This document shows positions 1 to 10,779 of a stretch of 64,000 bases of DNA, in pieces. The translations under genes and the position numbers were made by a program. Positions within the stretch are counted from its first letter, which is position 1. Every line of letters begins with the position of its first letter. The notes beneath the pieces are model-generated. The model was not told the DNA's origin. It was given only the letters and a program-made list of their open reading frames with translations, and did not search any database. Where the stretch lies: assembly GCA_021209875.1 (NCBI GenBank), contig JAGYVD010000009.1:3100001-3164000 (forward strand). Direction: 5' to 3'. The DNA comes from Rosellinia necatrix (taxonomy: Eukaryota; Ascomycota; Sordariomycetes; Xylariales; Xylariaceae).

Positions 1-204
1 ACGAAGCCAGGCGCGGGGGGCTCAGTTGCTATTCAACTATCCATCCGTCTATGTATAGATGCCCCGTATCTACCCTTGTGCCTGACATTTGTATAAATAT
101 GCATATACAGAGATATATATACTCCTTCGGGCCACAACCTCACGTCTAAGATAGCATACCGTGGTGTGGTATCATCTCGCCAGAGCGTAGGCTTAGCGAT
201 GCTC

Positions 205-2999
205 TTACCATCGGATCGCCTCGTCTTCATAGGCCTCAACAATCATGTTCTTTCTCAACTGGGTTATACCTTCAGGCGTCAAAAAGCCTAGATCAAGGAC
301 ACATTGCTCGATAGACCCGTATCGCGAGCGGATATGCGCTAGAGTCCCGAGCATCGCCTCTTTCCTTGAACATGAATGTTTATTAGCCTAGGTCTCATGT
401 TTCTCATGGGTCACATATGTAAAGAGGAAAATAAATGAAGGCCCGGCAAAATCGGATGACTTCACCAACCAGGCAGAGGCAATAACAAGCCAGCATGCCT
501 TAGTGTAGCCCGTACACGCTTGCCTACGGCCTATTCACCGGCAACGATGAACAAAAGACCTTCAGTTGAGACCAATCGCAAGAAGCTCTTCTACATTCCG
601 TATTCTGCATCAGCAAGCAGATTATGGAAGTATAGGGAGCCAAGCCATATCGGCCATTCCCGACCTCTACTAGCACGATATGCGCGACGCCGCCGACGAC
701 CATAATTCATGGGCTCGAGGTCTTGTTCACTCTGCTCCTCCTCACATGTCCGCCCGTCTTACTCAACCGATCCCGGGTGAAGGACCAGCCTTGTAGACGA
801 TCGGTCGGCTAGGCGTCGCTACTCGCCAATCTCCGAGCCAGACGGGCCAGCCCCTGAGAAGCCCATTGAAAAAAAAAAAAAAAAAAAAAAAAAAAACGAT
901 TATTCAACCGCGGAGTTGCAAAATACGAAGGATCGGGCTAATAGAATGGCGGCAAGGAAAAGAAAATCACGGGCATGGAATGTACGGAGAAGAAAACGTG
1001 GTGCGGATGCAGAGAAATCACGTACCTGGCGCCCACCATACGCCTCGCTCCCTTGGCGTCGATGCCGATCTTCGGGTTGCTTGATACATGCTTTACTAGC
1101 TCTTCGAGGCGAGAGTGTAGCCCAATTTCAGTTAGACTGATCCCCCAAGAAAAATACGCAAGTCAGCAACTTTTTTTTACAGCTCGGTAGCTTCTCGGGG
1201 TCATTGCGCATGGGAAAAAGAACTTGGGCAAGGCGGGAATCGTGATTGGCTCAAAGTATAGGTTGTCCAGGCTTGATGAACTAGTGGGCCACTCACTTAT
1301 ATTCATGCACGACAGCCTCGTCTGGCACGCCGCACAAGCTGAGTGCCAGGGCGACCACAACACCTGTACGGTCCTTTCCTGCGGTGCAATGGACAAGGCA
1401 AGGGGAAAGAGCTGAAGGAGAAGAAGCACTGGGGAATGCGGCTAAGTGGCCTAGAATCGTTTTGAAGGGCTGAAACTCATTGGCCGGATCGGCGGCAGCC
1501 TGAAGGATATCCTTGTACGCCTCAATGAAGCCCTGGCGCGTCAATTAGTAAATGAACTGATCCGGCAAGTTAAACGTGGTCAACGGCGCGGAGGGGGGCG
1601 CCACACGTGCATAGACTAGGGCTTACTGCAGACGAGCTGACGGCGCTGCACCCTTGGTGCATTCTGAGGGACGCCGGTGTTGATTTCGCCATGCAAAAAA
1701 GAAAACGAGGATGCAACGCATTACCCACCATGATGTCACTGGACATCGTGCTAGGCATGCTTGGGTTGCGATGCCTTGCGGATGGGTAGTTACGTTCCAG
1801 TCGCATTGCCCAACGGGTGCGCTTAGTAGGCGTAGAACCCGCTGTGCGCGTGCTCACCTATCGGTAAATCCGAAAGCCTCTTTGCGCCCCAGAACACATC
1901 ATGCTGGCTCATCCTAGATCATATCCCGGCTCGGCTCTACTTGCTAGCCGGTAGCCGTTTCTCCCCGGAGTACATTTTATCTGTCTATCTGATAATGTTA
2001 CCTTTCATATTCGGCAATGGTTCTAGTCTAAAACAACCTGCAATGGAACCGGTTCATCGTTCTCATATGCATACAATGGATGCCAAAAGGGGGCGCAGAT
2101 AAGTACCGTACATTTCGTGTGTCGTGCGATCTTTTGCATCTATTGCTACCGTTGCTATAATTGGTGCCGAATGGAACGTCACCACTGCGATGGCCAGAAA
2201 CGCAGGTGACCCATTGAGGGGAACTGGGTCTAGTGCGCTGCCACACGAGGGAAATCCAAAATGATGTGGTTTTGGTACTACTAGCAGCAGGAAATTTATT
2301 TTGGCTCACCTCGTCACTGTCCGAGGCATAATTCTTATACCGAACGGCTAAGGCCTCCGGTGAATAATCCTGGTCCAAGAAGACGGGAACAAACTTGCGC
2401 TCTGACCCCTCCCATTCACGGAGAGGGAAACCGCGAGCAGAATCGACGCTCCTCGCAATCTCAGCGGCGGAGCGCAGATCGTAGACTAGCTTAATACCAA
2501 GCTGCTGGCTTAATTGCGCGGCTCCAGCATCTGTTAGTTTGGAAGGCTACTTGGCGATGATACGGAGTCAGTAGTTGCCGTTTGTGATCACCGTCGAAAA
2601 CTGAGTTAAGGATTACCAAATGATAGAAAAGGAGCCGGGGGAGGAGGATGGGGAGGGGGAAGGGGATTGGCTTAGAACACCAGCGATGGAAAACACCTAG
2701 CTAGCGAAAACGCTTGCCCCAAGGACATGACGAAAGGCAGTACACAGTACGAGGACACCAACCTCGGATGAGCGAAACAGTACACCTCGCTTGATAATAT
2801 TGATTCTGCGCCGTCCTTCGGCAGAGGGGGCGATAGGCGAGTCAGACACCACCTCATAACCTCCGGCATCCCTGAAGTTAGGGAGGCCTGGCACGGAAAT
2901 GAAGGGGGGACATGGTAGGACCGGCGTTGGAAAGCTGGGACCGTTTGCCGTCGCCATGCTTCCTGCCGCGCTTGTTAGCCCTGTTCTCCGCTTCCCCAT
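205..2999 (-). CDS. Tyrosine/serine phosphatase-like protein (Y_phosphatase3 family), five exons
   Basis: Five exons on the minus strand: 2999-2763, 2546-2310, 1532-1297, 1136-1026 and 364-205 (981 nt, 326 aa). The first exon carries the family signature VPGLPNFRDAGGY followed by RGVLFRSSE. Exon 2 continues with KLTDAGAAQL and LVYDLRS. Exon 3 holds the Cys-based phosphatase P-loop HCTAGKDRTG, with Cys as nucleophile and Arg binding phosphate. Exons 4-5 give LTEIGLHSR, ARRMVGAR and the C-terminal RYGSIEQCVLDLGFLTPEGI. The joins restore the expected family order without gaps, and total length is a multiple of three. Introns 3 (777 bp) and 4 (661 bp) are far longer than usual for a fungus, but both have GT donors and CTAAT-type branch sites shortly before the acceptor. 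Translation could also start at the inner ATG at 2957, which leaves the domain intact. Family members are protein or phosphoinositide phosphatases; the substrate is unknown. Confidence 0.85.
869..896. repeat. Poly-A tract of 28 bases inside intron 4 of the phosphatase gene
   Basis: An uninterrupted run of A on the plus strand, which is poly-T in the sense strand of the phosphatase gene. It lies within the 661-bp fourth intron. Confidence 0.95.
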
Positions 3000-3113
3000 C
3001 CGCCATCCGCCAGAATCACTAATTTAAGCTTATTCCCGCTGTCACAGGGATCAGGTTGCACGATGATGGCTAGCCGAACACTCAGCTGCCCTCGGGGGCG
3101 CTTCGCGCATACA

Positions 3114-3233
3114 GCGTGTAGCCTAGCGTGCAGCCGAGCGTGTAGCCTAGCATGTAGCCGAGCGTGTAGCCTAGCATGTAGCCGAGCGTGTAGCCGAGCG
3201 TGTAGCCGGGCGTGTAGCCGGACGTGTAGCAGA
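3114..3233. repeat. 12-bp minisatellite, ten units
   Basis: Ten head-to-tail variants of GCGTGTAGCCGA fill 120 bp in exact 12-bp register. The variants differ mainly at positions 3, 6, 11 and 12 of the unit. Because the unit is a multiple of three, open frames run through it on both strands with repeating peptides (Ala-Cys-Ser-Arg and Leu-Gly-Tyr-Thr types). I regard these as by-products of the repeat rather than a gene. It lies just upstream of the phosphatase gene. Confidence 0.9.
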
Positions 3234-6200
3234 GGGGTGCGGCGGAGGGCTGATACAGTGGGTGACTCACAATCTTCAGAGGCTGTAGACCGACTCTGCG
3301 AAGACGCTGCTTATGGCAAAGGGTATATAAGCAAAGCTAGGCTGTTCTTCGAAGTATCCGAGCAAGCGACGTGACCGAAAGATTGGTGTTGCCAGGAATA
3401 GAAATCCCAACGGTAGGTATTGGCAAAGCACGAGAGGGGAAAAAACGAGGGACTAAAGTAGATAAGGTCTCGGCGGAGCTTGCTCAGCTTCGGTCCTGAC
3501 GTGAAACACGGTCGGGGACAGTGGAGCCGAACTGGATGTATGTAATCGACTACCCCCGACCGATAAGAGAAAGCAAGGTGAAATAGGTAGCCAGCCATCT
3601 AGGTAATCATTACAGCTACATATTACGAAGGTACCCTTTAGGTTACCGGTAGGTATCTGACCTTGCTCTACCTACCAGGTAGGTAAGGTGAGCAGGCAAA
3701 ACCTGACATCCAACGAATATACCGGCAAGTACCTATTAGGTAGGCAGGAAGAAATTGAAACCCAATGCACCGCATCCTTCTGGCTATGAGTACGGTGTTT
3801 TATTTATTTTGTTTGTTTTGGGGGGAAGGGGGAATGGGTTTCTCTTCTTTCCCCCCTCCTTTTGATCCCCAAGGAAATTAGGTAGACATTTCATTGTGGT
3901 AAGGCTCTGCTGACGGTTCTTTCCAGTACATAGAGGAGTACATAATCGAAGTATGTAGGTAGGTATGTATAATGTATAGTTAGTTAGTTACCTTAGGCGA
4001 CTGAACAAGTGGATCCTTGGCCAGCCCTGTTGCCCAATAGGCATCTGCAGTAACCCAAAAATCACCAATATTTTCTTCCTCTTTTTAGCAGCGAATCACA
4101 AATCGCAAACACCTGCCAAGGACAAACGGCGCAGCAACCTTTCCACGTGGCTCTGTTCTTCACTTTCAACAAACCAACAAACACTGTCAGCCACCCCCTC
4201 CCCCCGCCTCTGGCGGGCCTAATCCGCGACATGCAGCAGGGGAACTACATACATACATACATATGTATGTAGTCGGCTAGGCCGTTCAAGCTAACTATCG
4301 ATTCATTGCATCATGTAACTCTGACCCCCAAGCAAGGCCGTGTATCTCAGCCCCCAGGTGGCCTTGGCCGTGGCTCTAGAGCCTGACAGTGACGGCGTCT
4401 GTAGGCAGGCTGTCCTGCGCGGCGACACACGTCAAAACCCGCCGCCCAGAGCCCAAAGCAAAGCCCAGCACACTGGTCGCCAGGCGCTTGCCGAGTCGTC
4501 GTAGTTATATCGGCTATATGGCTGCGAGGCTCTGCGGCCATCTCCGATGCAACCTGCGCGACCTCGGTATACGGGCATGGCCCGTATGATAGGTGCCTAG
4601 GCGAGAGAGGTCAACGGTCCTTTCGAGGGCAACCAGCGTCTCTTTTTTTAACGTCCACCACGCAGGGCATTGCACAAGCCTATCCGGCCACCCAAGACCC
4701 CGGTTTCCCTGCACCGGGTGCTACCACGGCCCCTCTGCCCGCTACCAGGTCGGTTGACCGAAGCACCGTATACACGTCCTACGCCGGCCTAAGTAGGGTC
4801 GATGCGGATGCTTGTTGCTGTTTCGGTAGTAACGCAGTTTCGAGTATGGTCCTGCTGTATTTTCCCGACAAGGCATGCGACGGTGTCGGATAGTACCTAA
4901 GATATGCTAGGCAACGGATACATTTTGTGTGACTACGCTTTCCGCTCGTTCTTGCATGTTTCTTTGCCCATGCTGTCTAAGTATCAACAATGGAATGCTC
5001 GCTGACCTCTACGTTAGTCTCAGCGGCGGGTCAACTCTAGCATCTGCTTTAGAACACACGTATGCTGATGGCCAAGGGGTTGCTGCCTTGCTGCTCAGCC
5101 AGGTAGGACACACATGAGATATCAGTCACGCCGTACTGAGCGGTTGGGGCTATTTTCATGCTTTGATGTACTTACTTGTGGGCATCGTCCGCGCACCACC
5201 CGCCGCCCGCATGAGTCCGGCCAAGCGTGCGGTCATCATCCAACTAACCTCAACTTACCTATCAGATAACGAAGCAAATAATCACTACGGCCGAATACCC
5301 ACTCACGAACATAGGCGCAAGGCATGCTAGACTGGAAACCAATGTTCAACCTCTCCTCGCCACCCCCTTACGCTTTCCGAGAGAAAGGCTCCCTTTCTTT
5401 TTAGCGGTCTGTACTAGTCTACCCTTTCGTCGACCAAACTAGGCAAGGCAAAATAACACACCCTATCAAAACCCTAGGAGAGCGCGGTGCTACCACGAAC
5501 AATGTCAGTGCGAGCTATGGATTTTTAAGCTCCGATTGGCTTCAAGATTTGATTCAAAACCCTCGCGTCAAATCCCAATCACCCCCCTTTTTTCTTTTGG
5601 CAGCGTTTGGTCCATGCTAAAGCCAGCCCTCTCGACTATCCGCGTTGTTCCCTGATCCCTGCCACCATACCGTCACCGGCAGCCCGTGGTGGCCTACATG
5701 GCTCCCACATGAAGATACCGAAGGTATGCCCCAATCATTCCTGGTCCACTCTTGGGGGCAGTACAAAGAGTCCTAGGCAGGTAGATAGATGGGCGGCCAG
5801 AGTGACCCAAGAAGAGGAGTCAAGATGATAGTGGCTCAAGGCAGTTCGTGAGTCACCAGCCGTAGAGACCCATCTGCACTCTTATCCCTGGCGATGTAAC
5901 TAACCAGGTAGTTAAGGCACTTGTGGTTTCCTGCTCTGCCTCTCTCCTTTCGTTTTGCTCAGGCCACATCATTAGAACGCCTTATGCCGCAGTTGTGGCA
6001 TTGCAGACTGAGACTTGTTAAGAGAATCGACCGTGTAGCTTCCTCCAACTCAGCCATTTTGTATTGGCTCTGGTGTCGGTGACTTAGTTGCTAAAGTGGC
6101 ATTAGCACCGGCAACCAGGTACGGCAGGTTGGGAATCCGAGCCCTAGGTGTAAACGACAAGAAGAAAAGCATATACTACTTAGCCTCAACTGTGCCTCAT

Positions 6201-6841
6201 ATCCCCACACCTTCTACTCGTCGTGGTGGCGTGCTCTACAATGAGCCCAAGACGGAAGCAAGAGAATGGTACCCTCGAACCCTTCATGCCGGCTTCTAGA
6301 CCACCCACCGTCTAGTAATGCATCATGCAAGGTCTCTAAAGCCCTGTCTCAGGCTGCCTCAAAGATTGATGGCCTACAGTATCAACGGGCCTAAACACTC
6401 ATAAAGATCTTGCGATTGGGGGGAAATGAAAACTGGCATTGACATAAGATCTATCTAAGGGCCGTGGCCGAGGCCACGGCAAACGAGTCGAGTTGAAGAA
6501 AGCGGATCATCCAAAATTCAAGGGAAAAACGAAAGACAGAAATGTCTACGCCATTCTATCCAGGGCGGCCCGAGCCATTCCGTGTATGTGTATTCTTGTT
6601 CAAGCGCCGACGTCAAGCAAGTGTCCTCACTCCATAACACATTGCACCCAGTATAAAAAAAAAGCCGCGACAATTTCTCGGCGGCTTACCTCGCAACCAA
6701 CCGCCGTTATTTGCCACCCAGGATCCTCCCGTATGGAAGAATCCGTTAAGCCTTCCTCAGCCGCAGGCCTAACCAACCCCATCCGTGCGGCCAACTAGCG
6801 GAGCCCCGTTGTAAAACAAGGGCAGTATTGGCCAATGACAC
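3234..6841. other. Gene-poor interval with AGGT arrays
   Basis: No gene can be supported in this 3.6-kb stretch. It holds AGGT/ACCT tracts near 3600-3760 and 3955-3990, an imperfect ATAC/GTAT palindrome near 4250-4272, and pyrimidine-rich runs. The longest open frames are under about 105 codons, show no recognisable domain and have no supporting splice structure. Confidence 0.6.
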
Positions 6842-7105
6842 TTATGAACCAGACACCCAAACACGGCAACATTCTCCGCGCCGGTGGTAGCAGTCCGTGC
6901 AAGCATCATTGAAGCGGTACGACAAGTTCCCGAATTTGCAATTGCACTATGGACGTGATTAGTTGGAAGCAAAATCCCAAGGCAAGATATGGAGACGGAC
7001 GCAGGACCACCTCCAATTGGACTTATCTTCCTGCCCTCCGCTGGGTTGGGCATTGCCATGTCTGCGGCTTCGGCCACTATGACTAGATGAGTGCGAAGAA
7101 GGCAT
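6842..7105 (-). CDS. Small Cys-rich, zinc-binding-type protein, two exons (69 aa)
   Basis: Two exons on the minus strand: 7105-7001 and 6946-6842, joined by a 54-bp intron with a GTCCGT donor, an AACTAATC branch site and an ATAG acceptor. Each exon is 105 nt and the splice is in phase 0. The first half is Ser/Arg/Gly-rich and looks disordered. The second half reads W-R-W-S-C-C-N-C and then, after twelve residues, C-T-D-C-Y-H-R-R-G-E-C-C, giving Cys at 35, 36, 38, 51, 54, 61 and 62 and His at 56. This spacing resembles compact fungal zinc-ribbon or RanBP2-like modules, so zinc binding is an inference. The start has a favourable context (CAAG before ATG). An in-frame ATG at 7252 would add 49 residues. 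No signal peptide is visible, so a nuclear or cytosolic role is likelier than secretion. I do not know its function. Confidence 0.6.
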
Positions 7106-7218
7106 CTTGATGAAGAAGTATTTGTGGGTAAACGTCTGAAGACTCGTCGATACAGGTTGATGTGTGCGTGCGATGGTGTAGGTGTTATTTCGAGAGACCA
7201 AAGCGCAATGAGGTTGTC

Positions 7219-7226
7219 TTATATAC
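7219..7226 (-). promoter_or_regulatory. TATA box candidate for the small Cys-rich gene
   Basis: The minus strand reads GTATATAAGA here, about 115 bp upstream of the ATG at 7105. Distance and orientation suit a core promoter and favour that start over the one at 7252, which would lie upstream of this box. Confidence 0.4.
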
Positions 7227-7252
7227 ACCACCAGACACGCCTCTTGCTTCAT

Positions 7253-10227
7253 TCTTGCTTATATTCGTTCAGCCTACGACATGGCTCGGTCCCTCTGCGC
7301 TGCATGGGTTCGGTAAGCATACCGTCCATTTTAGCTAAATGGTCACGTTGTAGTGATTCCCGAAGCTGGATTGGCAAATGTCAGAAAATGATCCGAGACG
7401 GCAGTAAGTGACTTCGGATTCTGCCCTCGAATTCTGCTAATACGGTAGCAATAAACGCCGTGGCGCCACAGCTAGTGTAACTGGTTTTATGCACGCTCGG
7501 TGAACATGAGGGTAATCTCTCAAGAGGCCAGGAATGTGATGCTTCGAATTACTGGCCTATAAAAATGCGTAACTTCGGTGAATGTGCGAGATTTTTTTGT
7601 GGCAAGATCCACTTCGAGTGAACATCTATACCTTGACACAGGCGCATGTAGGGGTCAAAAAAATCCCATGAACCGAGCTGCTGGAATCCCCCTGCGTCAG
7701 ATGGTTAAACTCTGCAAAAGTTCAACGTCGTTCGTGTTTCATGCCTCAAGATGCTCCCAGCAGAGGATCGGCCCGTTTACACCCGCCTAGGGAGAGTGGA
7801 CGGCATACGAATACAGCATCATAATCCTAAATGCTGAGGGTCGGTACGTTTTGGCATCCCTGACCGCTCATCTCGAGTAGCAGGCGCATCCAGGCAGTTA
7901 AATTTCTGCCTGGGCGAATACTCCGGTTTCCGATAGCTTGTAGTAGGTAGCATAGCCCGTTAAACCAAACCGTATATCGAGGTCCGTCAGCGGCTTTCCG
8001 ACTTGGGCCGGTCTATCGTAGGACAACTTCGGCGGGACCCGAACGTTGGGGTTCAAGGCTATCGACCGTATGAATAATAAATATCGTAGTCTGCCTTAAC
8101 AGTAAGCATTGTATTATGGGAAAAGGGGGCCGTTCGCCCCGGTCAACGTTTGGATGACCATAGGACTCCAGGTTCAACTTTCTGTCCGCAGAACCCCCTC
8201 CCTTCCTCACTCCCTCCCTTTCCAACTCAGTTCCATCTTGCAGCAGTCGGTCGGTTTACATCTCTAAAGAGACAACCTGGGCTAAAAATGCGACATAGCC
8301 CTACCATGTCTTTGACGGCACCGGGCCATAAGTATATCCACGGATGATGAGTGGGCATCCCAAGTTCTACCCATGACAACAGACGCGATCGTATTTGCTC
8401 CCGCTAATATCCAACCTCGGTTTTTTTTTCCTTTTTTCGCTGCACCCACCCGCGATATCGGCTACACGTAAACCAAATCGCGACCCAGATCGAGAATATG
8501 GGGTAATGAGGCATAGTAACCTCATATGCGGAAAGTCGAGCTGGAAGGAGTAGTCCTGGTGACCCCGTCAGCTAGCGAGCGATGGAGACGGCGGTCTTTT
8601 ATGTGAAAGCATCAGACCAACGACGTCCAGTGAGCAAAGGGGGCATTGCCCTGCTCTTATGATCGTACCACTTCCCGCATCTTCCGATAGTCATATGGGA
8701 AGTTGCAGAGTCCCAAATGGTTCGTACCGCCCGATTTCGCTGACGGAGGCTTTAGCGAGGGAGGACTGTCCTTCAGCACCAGCTGTGTTGTGCGGCTGAA
8801 TCCTGGAATCGATTCCTCCCGCTGATACAGGACTTCGGATTTAGGGAGCAAGTAACCTTGAAGCTGCATTTCCGGTAAGGGGAGGATTTGGTTATAGCCG
8901 ACCCGGCCTCAGCATAAAATCGGGCTTGGAGCGGTCACACAAGGTAAGCCGTCGAAGAGCCGCATATCTCGTTATAGTCCTTGTTACCCAGATGAGAAGT
9001 AGGTGCCCTGCCACCGGAATACGAAACTGAGATGGCCATTCATAACGATGTATATCTAGCAAATACAACGCGGCGCGATACAAGGCGGCAGAGGCAGCAC
9101 GGGATGAGGCACGGGATGAGGCACGGGATGAGGCCCATGACCAAAATGGGCTTTTCAGACTAAGAATTATAAGAAGAGCCGAGAGAGAGGGCGTTCGGCT
9201 ACCACACACCCACGCACCCACGCATCCACGCATCCACTGCACCGCATCCACTATGATGGCCTCTCGGTTTTTGCACTTCGATCTTGACGCAAAACCCCCT
9301 CTTGCCAGCTCCTCGCGAGGAGCGCAGCCTCGACGACCAACAAACAAGCTGGGCGTTACGTGGGTGCCGGGTCGGGTAGGCAGCATACCGAAATACAAAA
9401 TAGCGAGAAACGGAGGAACAGGTGATATCAGGCCCGAATTGAAACCTGCAGATTCTACAATGTGCTGTTTTGGCTCTACAAAGTGCCTCGAGATGGTGTA
9501 GGCGGTGTTATGTGGGCCAGTTTTATTTGCTGCCAGTGACGGTCGTTGACGGGGGTACTGACTCATGCCCGTATGTACCTCTTACCTAATTTGCCTAGTT
9601 TCGCGGGCCTAAGACGAACCAATCTCCTTTCCTAACATCTGCGTTAATGCTACACTACCTGGTGCACACTACTCCCTATCTAGAGGTAGCGTTGGTGCTG
9701 TGCAAATGTAGATACATATGTATATACATATGTAGGTAGATTGTATGCTTTCTTAGTGGGTAGTATCGAGCAGCGTCGAGGTTTGGTACAAATGCACAAG
9801 TAGCACAGGACAGAGTGCGGTTTGCTAAAGGAAGCTTGGTCTATCTAGTGCAAACTCTATTTGGTGTAGCTCGGTTTATCTACGTCATGCTGCGACTCCA
9901 CCGTTCGTCTTTGTCGTGGCTTCTTGGCATCATTTCAAAGTGCCCGACACTAGGTACGTGATCGCGTTTGCAGAAACTTTAGATACTACGTATGTTTTGG
10001 GGAAATGCCGAAGGCGCCCTTCGCTTGCTTGTCCTCAGATAGTCGTTCTCATTCCTCACCACGAGTATCTATATTCTTTACAACCCTCTTGCATTTGCTG
10101 GTGGCCTTCTCTTCCCACCACTACGTTCTTTAGACGTACAAGTACTCACTTTGCACCCCTGCTTTCGTGCTCGGCCCTTGTCAGCTATACTTGGTCAAAA
10201 CAGCCCCGCGTCTTGCGTCATTTCAAG
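7253..10227. other. Interval without a supportable gene
   Basis: Nearly 3 kb with only short chance frames. A 224-codon open frame on the minus strand (8892-9566) runs through a 12-bp tandem repeat (units of GGATGAGGCACG near 9102-9136) and a stretch of CACGCATC repeats near 9210-9245. It has no recognisable domain. A TATGTATATACATATG-type palindrome sits near 9713-9733. Confidence 0.55.
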
Positions 10228-10779
10228 ATGGGTCTCGTCGGATTGGCCACGAGCTATGTGCTCTTCGCCGTATTACATTCTTTTCAATTTATTCTCGCTA
10301 TCGCGGTTATTGGGCTGTACGGCACCGATATTGACCGCGCGCGGAAAGGGGGGGTCCATGTTGATGGGAAATGGGTAGGTGAACCGCACGCACTCCCTAA
10401 CCATCTGGATCTGGCCTGGAGATATTACTGTACTGACCAATTTCGCATTCTCTGCGCATAGATCTATGCCATTGTCGTTGCTAGTCTCTCGGCTGTGACC
10501 GCTATTCTCTATCTGATCCCCTTTATCCTCCGATTCGCCGCTGTGCCAGTATGGAGCTTCGTCCTTTTCATCCTGTGGATTGCCCTCTTCGGTCTGTTTG
10601 GCAACATGTACATCCACGAGAAACCTGGAGGCAATGGCGATATCCAACGAATGAAGAATGCGGTCTGGGTTGACCTCGCGAACGCGCTGCTCTGGCTGAT
10701 CGGGGCTGGCGCCGCGGCTGTGTATTGGTGGCTCCATCGTCAGCGTAATAGCCGTTTTACCGGCAGGGCTCAGCTATGA
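10228..10779 (+). CDS. MARVEL-domain-type four-TM membrane protein, two exons
   Basis: Two exons, 10228-10374 and 10462-10779, flank an 87-bp intron (GTAGGT donor, CATAG acceptor, phase 0). The 154-aa product has four hydrophobic segments: about residues 5-30, 48-70, 75-98 and 120-143. Between TM3 and TM4 is the loop GNMYIHEKPGGNGDIQRMKN followed by AVWVDLANALLW. The layout and this loop match small fungal MARVEL-domain proteins, which sit in plasma-membrane or vesicle membranes. The C-terminus is short and basic (LHRQRNSRF). The specific role of this subfamily is not known to me. The start is the first ATG after a stop-containing, non-coding-looking leader, in the context CAAGATGG. Confidence 0.85.

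Noticed and set aside
1533..2309. Possible nested gene in phosphatase intron 3
   Set aside because: Frames there have no domain, and the flanking exons join in the expected family order.
8892..9566. 224-codon minus-strand open frame
   Set aside because: It passes through a 12-bp tandem repeat and has no domain, plausible start context or splice partners.
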